DNA of 64,000 bases, taken from the NCBI GenBank assembly GCA_030248135.1, contig JASANC010001627.1:1-64000 (forward strand). Reading direction: 5' to 3'. Origin of the DNA: Theristus sp. LFF4_11 (Eukaryota; Nematoda; Chromadorea; Monhysterida; Xyalidae). Below are positions 48,241 through 58,504 of this stretch, piece after piece; positions within the stretch are counted from its first letter, which is position 1; every line of letters begins with the position of its first letter. The notes beneath the pieces are model-generated. The model was not told the origin of the DNA, searched no databases, and saw nothing but the letters and a program-made list of their open reading frames with translations. The position numbers and the translations under genes are program-made.

Positions 48241-50883
48241 TCAAAGTCCTCGCGCCCTCGCTCTGACGCTGAAGACTCGGACGGGCGCGTTCACCGGGAC
48301 AATCGGCCGCAGCGCGCTTGACCGCTGCTGATTAGTCCTGATGCGTGGCGGAGTCCTGCCGATCGGCACCAAAGCAAGCGAGTGATGATGAGATCGTTGC
48401 AGTGGTGGCTCAGGTGGTGGACGAAGTCGTGGAGGAGTGATCGCCACGAACGTTGCGTCTCGCTCTGTCGGCGCCACCACCGGCACCGTCCGCGGCACCG
48501 GCAACCGCCGGTCGTACGTCGGCACCAGCGGGCCGTAATGCGCGGTCTGTTGCCGCTCGTAGCCGGGCGGGTACTTGGTGACCGTCAGGCAGTACGTGCA
48601 GTCTCCGAGCGAACCGGGGTGCCCGCGAGGTCCCTGCGCGCCAATCGAGCCGCGTTCGCCCGCGTAGCCCGCTGCGCCCGGTGCTCCCTTGAAGCCGCGT
48701 CGGCCGGCGTACGGCGGCATTCCGGGCGCACCCGTCGGCCCGCGGTCACCGGGCGATCCCGGGTTGCCGGGACGTCCTGTAATGGGGATGAGTGCAGAAG
48801 GTCCTCAGGTCTCCCTGTAACTCCTCATGATCTTTTTCAATCAAGAAATTTAAACAAAACAGAACCCACCGCCCGGGCCAGCCGCCGGTGAAAAAATACC
48901 ACCGTAGCTGTGGTTGATCACGGGCGTGATCGGCAGAACACGAAGTCGCCCGTTCGGCCCGCGGTTGCCCTTCGACCCGTGATAACCGGGTCGGCCGGCC
49001 GGACCCCGTCGTCCCGTTCGCCCGGGCCGTCCCGGTGGCGGCGGAGCGTTTCCATAGTGCGGTGAAACTCGCTCGTCGCCAGATAAACCGCGGTCGCCGC
49101 GCGGTCCCTTGCGGCCCTTCCTGCCCGCCCTTCCGGGTCGTCCGGGATGTGCGGCTAGACAGACGTTGACGCACGGTTGCGGTCGCCGGCCGTAGTCCCG
49201 GCGGGCTGGAATGCCCGGTGACCCGCGGGAGCCTTGGTAGCCGTTTTGACCGTCATGACCCGGTCGCCCGGGGTCGCCCGGTGGACCCGGCAGACCCTGG
49301 TGACAGGTGCAGCTGCCTGAAAACAGCAATAATAGAATGTTCAAAATAAGTTGCTGGGCAGTGTACCCAAAAAGAACGGATCTGCGTGAAAAAAATTAAC
49401 CATGTATCGGTGCGGGCGTTGTTGGTCTTGATTCACTGAAAAAAACAACAGCACACACTATTTTGACGCAACACCTTGCATCTTTTATCCCATGCATCAC
49501 CCGTGCGACGTGTGGTGTAGCTGTAGCATGGCGCTGATTGCCACACATCGATTGGCGGCTTTCAGTTTCAGGTACCAGCTTTTCCAACACACCGTCGCAC
49601 GTGTATAGGGATCCCAACAGGGAGCGTCAAGCATTGCGTGAAACAGGTTGTTTCGTGATCTTTCAGCAAATACAATTTTCTTCCACATCTGAAACGTCTG
49701 TTTGTTACCGCCTGAAGCTGGCGGTTGTCCACCGTAGACGATTGCCGGTTGTTGGTCGTAATCGGCAGACGAATAATCCCAGTAGTGCTCCGGGTATGGC
49801 GGCGCCTGGCCGTACTCTGACCTGCCACTGTGCTGCCGGTGGCCGCGTTGCGCACGCTGCTCCTCGTCTTGCTCAATGTCAATTTTGTCTCTCTCAATCG
49901 AATCTGGCAACTCGACTGATTGATCGAAATCGACAGTCTTGAAGTCGATCTGATCATTTCGACCGGTTTCTTCTGTGGTTTGACCGAGATTCGCCACGAG
50001 CAACTTGGCGCGGTCGCGATTGCGAGTTCTGTCGTCCGGTGCCACTGGCTGTTTACGCCGGCGTTCCTGTTGACGTTGACGTTGATGTTCGATGTAGGTC
50101 AATCGAGCCGGGTCGTTGATGGGAACAATTGGAGAATGAAGATTCTCCGGAATGATGATGCGGTGGGCGGACGTCTGTCGGCGGTCACGTGATCGACTGA
50201 TGGACGAATGTCGGCCACCGCCGAGCATTGTCTGCTCCGTGCGACCGTAGGCGACCAACAACTCGTTCGTGCGACTCTGGAAACTTTCTGTTTTTTTGGA
50301 TTTTTAAAAGAGATGCATGCAGCCATAGAAGAAGAAAAATCCCGTGCCAAAAGCAACACACATGAAAACATTCTGTTTTTTGGTGCTGATTGATTTTCAG
50401 TGGCAGTGAGAAAAGAAGAACGAAGAACAAAATCACGCAGCAAACAGGACGTTCCGTACTACCAGCGAAAAGTTGACGTTACATAACGCCACAGAGTCAT
50501 GCACATGTGCAAAGCCACTTGACGCCACTTTCCGGTGTCCTGTCATATTGCTGAAGCTATTGAGACTCCCTGTTGTATAAACGTAACAACACCCATCCAT
50601 CCATTCATTTTATTTCGCTAAAAAGCAGGAAACTCCGATAAAACTGCATGAACAGCATGTAGTTCGGAGACCCAAACAACACCAAACTCGAACGCACCAT
50701 GCACTGTTCGATCTCATCCTGCAGCTGCGCGTGCACGAGCACGATGTGGCCGTGCAACTGTGGCAGGGCAGTGATCAACGTGCTGCACGTGACCGTCGCC
50801 AGCAGCACGCCAACGAACGCGGCGCGTCTGTACCGATGCAGCTCATCATCAAGCCGCTGCTGATGGGCGTTGATTGACTGCAT
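48241..50883 (-). CDS. Nematode cuticle collagen (long form)
   Basis: Five exons on the minus strand: 50883-50698, 50276 to about 49501, 49435-49401, 49316-48870, 48776-48241. The product is about 659 aa if the exon 2 end is right. Residues 18-70 form the nematode cuticle collagen N-terminal domain: YRRAAFVGVLLATVTCS membrane segment, then HAQLQDEIEQCM joined to SRTNELLVAYG. A roughly 240-residue Arg/Gln/Asp-rich, non-collagenous region with a Cys cluster follows. Then come interrupted Gly-X-Y blocks (GLPGPPGDPGRPGHDG; GRPGRTGRRGPAGRPG; GAPGAAGYAGERG) with paired Cys between and after them, and a Pro/Arg-rich tail. Typical cuticle collagens are about 300 aa, so this is about twice as long. 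It should be secreted by hypodermis and cross-linked into cuticle. The exon 2 end was chosen because it keeps phase into the 35-base exon 3. Confidence 0.85.
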
Positions 50884-52136
50884 CAGCTTGGATGGTTACT
50901 TCTCCAGTTTCTTTTGCGTCGGAGGTTACGTGATGGAGGTTATCGAATCGGGCGCCATGTTTTGTCACATTTTTTCAGGTTTTATTGTGAAAACTTTTTA
51001 TATGGAACAACTCGTCGTCTGCGCTTGACATGTGACAAAGTGAAATTGAATTTTTCGAAAAAGAACATAAGTAAAAAACAAGCGTTCGAATAATGTCAGT
51101 TAGTCCCAATAAACAAATGCCGAGTACGCAAGGCACAGATCATGTATATGTGCACGCGCACGTAAAAACGATAATCACTACGATCAGTTGATTTCTGAAT
51201 AACCGCAGAAAACATGTTTTATTTCGTTAGTGTTCGTTTGTATCGGTGCATGCGTAATATTCATGTGTGTTTTTTTCAGTGACAATATTAGACTATTGGT
51301 CTTCATCTTTATGAAATTGACATAAACAGAAATGCTAGTAAAGAGAAACCACACTGAAATTCGTGTTTCATACTTTTTCACGTGCGTGTTTCAATCCGCA
51401 AAACATTTTTTTCAGACTTCGTTTTTCTTAACATAAACATCTGTTTCTATTTCGAATGTGTCATTTCGATTTCATGAATCGTGCTTCGATTTCGGTTTCG
51501 TAAACTAACTACACATGATGTGAAAGAGAGGGCAAGTAGTGTTTCAAAAAAACATGATGTAGTACATGAAATAAACGAAATACATCTATATTGAGTCGTT
51601 CTAAAATTCATATGACGCATGCATGAGCATTATTTTTGTATTTCTTAAGTCGAGCGCAAATTTACACACGTTTGATTTCTGCGCGCATCTTCATCCATTT
51701 AGAATTACAGAAATTATGGGAGCACGTGAATGCATTTTTCATGGCTCTGTAAAATAAACTGAACGTTCAAAAAAAATTGAAAAAAGCGTAAATAGATTTT
51801 CCTGTTGCATTTTTAAATCACACACAATCCAGCAACACTTTCTCAACCTGGAGACCGCGTGGGGGATCACTTGGTGGATCGAATTCACTGATTGCTCAAC
51901 AGCACCTGACTACTCACGCTCCGCTCGCATTCCTTTTTCAGGGAACGCGATTTCTGTCAAAATAGCCGATTTTCGTTTTACTGCCTTTTGTCCTGCAATT
52001 GGGCTGACGAAGTAATTTATCAGACTTGTTAGATTCATTAAACACTGAAAGTCATCGGGTTTTCAGGTTTTCACTCTTGAATGCGTCACAGCATTACGTT
52101 TTCAATTTTTATTTGCAAAACGTGGCCACATGAATC
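50884..52136. other. Spacer, collagen promoter and kelch 3' side
   Basis: About 1.25 kb with no coding sequence recognised and no repeat matching elsewhere. It should contain the leftward-reading collagen promoter next to 50884. Confidence 0.45.
52108..52113 (-). terminator. Polyadenylation signal of the kelch gene
   Basis: AATAAA on the minus strand, 24 bases past the stop codon (52137-52139). Inferred from motif and position only. Confidence 0.5.
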
Positions 52137-55100
52137 TCAGTAAACCACCGAAAACCAAGAGGTCGGTATTATTGCGGCAACAATTGAGTTCGATTGCGCC
52201 TTCAACGTTGCGCCCGCAGTTTCCCACTTCTGAGTGTCAATGTTCAAGGCGTCAATTCGATCCATCAAGTCACAGCGGTCGCCGCTGAAACGACACGACC
52301 TGTACAGAAAAAAGTGTGCTTATTATTCAGAAATTCAGACTCTGCAGATTCAAAAATGTAGCTTGTTTGATTTTAACGGACATTATGTAGGTGAACTTTT
52401 CGAATTGTAACTTCTAACACAGAAAATTGTAACCAAGTGAAACGCAATTGACTGTGCGCAGACTAACTCTCCGCCAATGGCATAGAGCCACTGATTCGGC
52501 ACCGCAACCAACTGGAGTCCAGCACGTGCCGGTTGCGGTAGACTGTTGAGCGACGTCCATTCGCCAGTAGCCAACGCGTACGCCTCGCACGAATCGTGGT
52601 AGATCATCGTCTGCGGTTGCACGATACGCTGCTGCGAGAAACTGCAACGCAAGTAGAATGGTTGAATATTGAATGGTGGTGATTGAATGAAGGCAAATAG
52701 AATGGTTGAATGTTGAATGATAGTGACCGAATGAAGAATCTTGAGTCACACACATAATATACATCATGCCGCGACCGCGCTATTATGCAACCATATTGTT
52801 CAATGCAAAATCAATTGTCACTTGAAAAGCAATCACAGGGATTTGATGTTGCTGCGCTCGTTTTTTGCTTGTTTTTATCATTTGCCCGCTTGCTTTACCC
52901 TCCACAGACGTATAGACTTCCGCCAAGTGCAGCGGTGGCGTGTCGTGCCCGTGCCGTGTGCATTGACGCCAGTTGGACAAACTTTGCCACTGTGCGGTTA
53001 TGGACGACACTCCAGACGAGCTGCACTGAATAGACGGACGCTGATGTGTAGTTCTGTTGCTGCTTGCCTTGCGCGTTGCACAGACCGCCTGTCAGTAATA
53101 GTACATCCTGCAAAATGAAATTGATGTAGTAACGCACGACTTATATTGTGTCTAAACGGAAAGTCTGGTTTGCTACGAACGACAAGCGCATGTTTTGCGG
53201 CACATGACGTCACTTCAGTGGGACACGTTTAAAAAATAGATCATAATAGTTTAGTACATAAAGTGGAGTACTCTAGAAGTCTGGTAGTTGACTAGCCAAG
53301 TAGTTTAGTAGTTTGGTAGTTTTTTTTATAGTTTTAATAGTTTTTAGTAGCTTAGAAAAGTAGTGTAAAACTTCTACGCACTATACATTTTTCCCTTTGA
53401 ACATTCGTTTTGCGCTCACCTGCACTTGCGCGCCAGCCATGAACTGCGCACAGACGTGCGCGGGCATCGCGAACTGTTCCCACTGTACAACCGTTATTTC
53501 ATTGGTGTTATTGGTGTGCAGCGTTTCCGGGTCCAACTCCGAAGACAGCTCGCACGTCCTGCAGTCGGTGCAGTAGCAGTTGTTGCCGCAAACCAGCACC
53601 CGTCTCGAGATCACGGCGCTCGGTGGAAAACACCGCCATTCGGTCATGTTCGACAGCAGGCTCCATTGGGACAGACCGTTGTTGTAGAGGTAGGCATGCG
53701 GCTGATGTGTGTGATCGATGTCTGGCTCTGTACGGATGGATCAGGAGGCACTCAGAATGGTTTGGCGTTTTTCAGGGGTGATTAAAAATTTACGGTTCAA
53801 AAAAATCTGTCGCGCCTGTAATGCTACACGTGAGTAGAGATTGCTTCTTTAAACCTGTCATCTTGTGTTTAGTAGAATATGGAGTTTGCGAAAGAAGTAC
53901 TAACGGGGTTATATTTAGCCAGAAGAAAAAAGTCATATTCTGTCACAAATGAGGTTTAATTCCAATCAGACCTGAGCCGCATTCATTCTTCTTTTATTCA
54001 AAGTGTCGTGCTCTGTAACGGCTCTGTTTCTTCAGCGAAAAAACCTGACATACTGTACACCAGCTCCGTTCAGTCCGTTCCACTGAAGCGCTTTATAATC
54101 ACCAGTCGCACTAGGGGCATTCATGAAGTAGTATTTAGTGACCTCGTAGCTATGTTTTAACACACAGCTATGCTAAATACTGACCACTAAATACTGCTTC
54201 ATGAATACTCGCGAATTTTAACCATTGATCGCGCGACCACCGATGTCGTACAGGGTGGCGTTGCGAATGAGAATGGTCGGTGCGGCGCGTATGACCGGCC
54301 ACTGCAGTTCCGACATGATCCTCACCGTCGCCGACCTGCCACTGACATTCAGCAGCTGCGTGTGCGGGTCCATCGAGTCGAAGATCAAAATTGTGCTGCT
54401 CGCTAATGGTGGTGACTTTGTGGTGGTGGTCAACACTGAAATCAATAGTTGCTCTGGTGGTGGGAATGCTGTGGGCGCTTCGTTTCAGTTTGCTGTGTGG
54501 TTTGATTGGTTGAACGTGCGCGTAATGAAGTTGAGTTGCCAGTTTTGGACTTTGAATTTTCCGTTGAACAAGATCACAGAAAGTCAAAAGTTCACATGTA
54601 TTTCTGAGTGGGCAAATTGTTACTACTATCTACATAAGACTTCTAAAAGTCAATTTTAAAAATGGAGTCAAATTTTAAAAGCGAAAAACTGAGCGCAGTT
54701 TGTAACCCTCAAGTACTACAAGTGCAGGAGTGTAAACTTTTGATTTTCACTCCCAGAAAGTAATTTTTTTGAATAAAAAAGGTAAAACGCAACGACCCAC
54801 CAGTGTTGGTCGACTGTTTGGTGAACACCGTAAACACGAGCACCAAGGTCAGCCCAGTGGCAAACACCAGCACAATCAGCACCACCAACGCGCTCAGCAA
54901 GCGTCTGACATTTTTTTCGGTTCTGTGTTTATCCCGGGTGATCTGCTCCTCGGCCTCCGAGAGCCTGTGAACGACGGGCACCACGATTTTCAGGTGGTCG
55001 TACAGTTGCTGCGCGCTGAAGCTGACCGACCACTGCCAGTGTTGGTCGTGCAGTAGCACCTGCGGTTTTAAAAAATAGAACTTTTCTCGGGTGCCTCTCT

Positions 55101-55816
55101 TTTATAAACTGGAACACAAGAAATAAGTGCCACGACACGTACAAACGCAACATAAGATACCGGCCTGTTAATAGCGGCAACTTTTCTCGATTTGTGTCTT
55201 CAGTATTGCGTGATTGTAAAATTAGAACGTTTCACAAGTTTAGACACCTATAGAAAACCACATTGTGTTTTGGATGCCCGGCTGTACCGATGTGCAGGGC
55301 GTCAGTTGGACGCTCGCGAGATCGTCACGCAGTTGGAGCACATCCAATGGGGACACGGTCAACGCGAACAGTTGACGCTTGACGTCGTCATTGATCGGTG
55401 GGGCATCTGCAAGCACAACATGCTGCTTTGTTGCTTTTGAAACAACAGGCACAACCGTTTCACACAAACACTGTTATTCCACACTGTGATCCATTCATTC
55501 ATTCATTCATTCATTTTATTTTGCAAGAATCCAGGATATGCTAGGACAGCATGAGATACGGAGACCCTCATTTTCATTTATTTTCAAGCACAAATTGGCA
55601 AACATATTCAGAATACACTGCACCTTCTGGTGGCTCTTGTAGCATTCGCAGACTGTTACAACTGTGATTTGCTTCATCGGCAGCTCTGCTAGCAACGGTC
55701 CATTGACTGTTTTCGGCCACTTGAATTTCGCTGTATTGCGTGGAAAGACTGCGAGAGTCATCGGAGGAATTGTGGCTGGTGATTTCGGGCGCCTCGTACA
55801 GACTGAACTCAGCCAT
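52137..55816 (-). CDS. Type II membrane protein with kelch repeats
   Basis: Eight exons in phase on the minus strand: 55816-55624, 55406-55288, 55059-54801, 54435-54223, 53727-53420, 53107-52899, 52641-52468, 52299-52137. The product is about 545 aa. An N-terminal cytoplasmic region of about 157 residues is acidic first and ends with a basic stretch (RDKHRTEKNVRR). One membrane segment follows at about 158-183 (LLSALVVLIVLVFATGLTL). The rest is ectodomain with kelch-type beta-propeller blades: LYDIGGR, SLYVCGG, WLYAIGGE and VLLLTGG mark the GG turns, each followed by a conserved Trp (for example KWETAG, EWTSL). Charge distribution suggests N-inside topology. Several NxT/S sites and Cys pairs (CYCTDCRTC) fit an extracellular propeller. 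Function is unknown; such domains usually bind partner proteins. The start is the first ATG, and a Helitron lies 89 bases upstream. Confidence 0.8.
53153..53244. mobile_element. Right-end fragment of the ATGACGTCAT MITE
   Basis: Matches the right 90 bases of the elements at 21601 and 26682 (AACGGAAAGTCTGGTTTGCT ... GTGGGACACGTTTAAAAAAT). The palindrome here is decayed to ATGACGTCAC. It lies in intron 5 of the kelch gene, nearer the acceptor than the donor. It is followed by a degenerate TAGTTTAGTAGT tract (about 53250-53365). Confidence 0.8.
54112..54210. repeat. Palindromic MITE P1, copy g (kelch intron 4)
   Basis: AGGGGCATTCATGAAGTAGT ... ATACTGCTTCATGAATACTC. It lies about 12 bases inside intron 4 from the donor (exon end 54223). 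Confidence 0.85.
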
Positions 55817-55904
55817 TGATCTTTCAACTTTTTATCATAGCGGCTGGCATTCTGTTTTTAAACCAATGGAACTATTGCTTATAGTTGTTGGTTTTTGATT
55901 AAAA

Positions 55905-57316
55905 CTAGCCAATTGACCCGTGCCTACGGCACGGTTAGCTGATAAATATAATTGTTATTTTTGAGTGGATTTTGATTTTTTGAACCGTGCCCGCCCACGA
56001 CCCGGATTAAAAATGTATTGCATTTTGATTTTGAGCTGCTTTAGTCGTTCCCGTTTAAATTATAAAAACAGTCTTCTGATCAAGAACACAATTTCTCTGC
56101 TTCCCTTTTAAAATTCCCATTTAAATCTTTTTTAATTGCCAATGGTCAATTGCCGTTCCTGTTAAAAATATGAAAATTCAATTAACGTTAATTAAATTGA
56201 AACGACAAAAATAACGTTTTGCATCCCGATTTTTCAAAACAATTGCAACCCGCTTCCGGTCATCAACTTGTTTGTGAACAGAAACAATTGCCATTAATTG
56301 TCAATCGCATGTTTAAAATTGAATAAAAAATATAAAAACTAACGTTTTTTTATTTACCCGTTTTAAAAAGCTAATGCTTTTTTACCCGTTTACCTAAGCC
56401 AAACCTTTTTTGTAAAGTGAAAATGTGAAGTTTATGATTTTGCTATTTTTACCCGTTCACCATAACCTAAGTCAAGCCTTTTTGTAAGTTAAGTAAGATT
56501 GAATAAAAAATACAAAAATTAACGTTTCTTTCATAAAAAATACCCGTTTTAAAAAGCTAATGCTTGTTTTACCCGGTTACCCTAACATAAGCCAAACCTT
56601 TTTTCTAAAGTGAAAATGAATAGAAGAAACAAAAAAGTGACGTTTATAATTTCGTTTTGCAGTCATTGCTTCTTTTTACCCGTTTACCCCAACATGACCC
56701 AAACATTTTGCAAAGTGAAAATGAATGGTAAATACCATTTCGACCCAATTAAAAAACAAACTTTTTTCAAAGACGGTTTTGTTACATCTTTCGCAGTCGC
56801 TCGTCAAGTTTTGAGCAGCAACAATTGCCAGTTGCCCATCGAGCGTTACGGTGAAATTATCGCTCATAACCGTGGAGTATAAATTTGAAAATGAAACATG
56901 GAGTATCAATTTCAATGAAATTTACTTGTTTTGAAATCAAAGTCCAAAGTGTCGATGTGCGTTTTGTAACCCGATTTTTAAAAACAAAAAAGTTCAAACT
57001 TTTTTCAAAGACGGTTTTGTTACATCTTTCCCAGTCGATCATCAAGTTTTGATCAGCCACGCTTCCATTTGCCTATGCTGCGCTGAACTGTCTCTGTTGA
57101 CCAAAGAGTATCATGATGACCTCAGCTATGAAGAGCGACGTTTTGAGAAAACAATCTCAACTGGCATTAAAAAAATAAAAATAGGTTAAGGAAATTGAGA
57201 TGGAGTTTTCTTAAATAGCAAAAATGAGCGCCAATTCAAATTTCATGAAAATGTGAACAGACTTACTTAATCAGTCAGTCAGTCAGCTCACACAGTAACT
57301 ATCTTAGTATTATAGA
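55905..57316 (-). mobile_element. Non-autonomous Helitron
   Basis: Read on the minus strand, the element begins TCTATAATACTAAGATAGTT (57316) and ends CTAG (55905). Nine bases before the CTAG is a GC-rich hairpin with arms CCGTGCC and GGCACGG (55918-55934). The base before the 5' end is A and the base after the 3' end is T, and there is no target duplication. All four are Helitron hallmarks. It encodes no RepHel protein. The inside holds diverged tandem repeats. It lies 89 bases upstream of the kelch gene start, so it probably occupies part of that promoter region. Confidence 0.85.
56340..57065. repeat. Internal tandem repeats of the Helitron
   Basis: Two diverged units of about 180 bases (from about 56340 and 56518) share ACCCGTTTTAAAAAGCTAAT and AAGCCAAACCTTTTTT. 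A second pair (about 56755 and 56997) shares CAAAGACGGTTTTGTTACAT followed by CTTTC. They make up most of the Helitron interior and have no coding potential I can recognise. Confidence 0.7.
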
Positions 57317-58504
57317 TTGAGAAAAAAGCACTTGAAAATCACACTTTTGAGTGGGGGTGACTTGATTGGCTGTTTATGTTGATGTTTTGTGCCAAAAAAA
57401 CTGTTTGTTTGTTTAACATAATGTGTCACGTCTTTTTGAAGTCACCCAACCGGTATCTCATTTTCGGGGGTTGTTTTTTCTGTTTTAATCCTTTTATCAG
57501 CACTTTTATGAGCGTGAATTATACATTTTGTATTTTCACACCGCTGGTGTGAGAAAAGTGTGGGATCAGTACATTGTATGTTTTTAAACGCAGTAAGGAA
57601 AAACGAAATTTGTCTATGTTGTCCATCACGCAGAAAAATAACGCACATGTAGATGCACATGTTCGTGCACGTGTTTGTGCAAAAGCACATGTTTGTGCAC
57701 TTATTGATTCACGTGCACAAACTCATGTGCTCATAATTTTGGTATAAAAAACAAAATCTTCAACATGTGCACGAACATGTGCATTATTATTCTCTGTCCG
57801 TTTTTTTGTGAACATGAATCACGCCCAATTCCAACGTTGGTTGCTGATTGATTCCATGAGCAAGAACAAACAAACAGCAAGTTTTCACTAGCCAGATGAA
57901 CGTAATGGCTGAACATTTCAAATATATGGGATTTTGGTTGAACCAGTCACCAACAATGAATATTTCTTTGTGTCGAGAAAGCTACAAAAATGTATTCGTA
58001 ACATTTTGTTTGCTCTGCCATTGTCATGTCACATGGAAAAAAGGAACGCATTCTTTGTTCCGAAAAACTTTACTGAACAGCCACATTGATCGCTACCCAC
58101 GTTGAAGAATATCGGTATTACATGCTAATTTTTTGAATTTTTTGTTCGATAATTTATGCTGAAATCAAAGCATGAAACATGTGATAACATGCATGCGATA
58201 CAAGATATAAAACGTTTGTAAAGTAATAAAAAGACTTGGGTAAACCGATTTCGCGGTTAAACGTCGTGTTTTGATTCACGAAAGAATAAACGAAAGAATG
58301 GTGAGATTTTCAAAAACAGCCAAATAAAAAGCAGCGATGATTCAGTGTTTTTATAAGTTTGGAGCAGAATCCAAATGCCAAGTAATATGTTGGTAATTAT
58401 GTAATTCTCTGCATGTGCATAGTTTGGTTACCTGCGTTGGATGACTTGTCGCTTCATCAGAAATTTTCTTGTAATTTTTATGTAGCAAAAATATTCTCAA
58501 TTTG
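57317..58504. other. Spacer upstream of the DEG/ENaC gene
   Basis: About 1.2 kb without a supported gene. At about 57645-57785 there is a dense cluster of ACATGTGCA, GTGCACGTG and related palindromic words. The right part should include the promoter of the channel gene. Confidence 0.45.

Noticed and set aside
48382..48891. 169-codon plus-strand frame opposite the collagen
   Set aside because: It is antisense to Gly-X-Y coding sequence, where the GC-rich triplets keep the opposite strand open.
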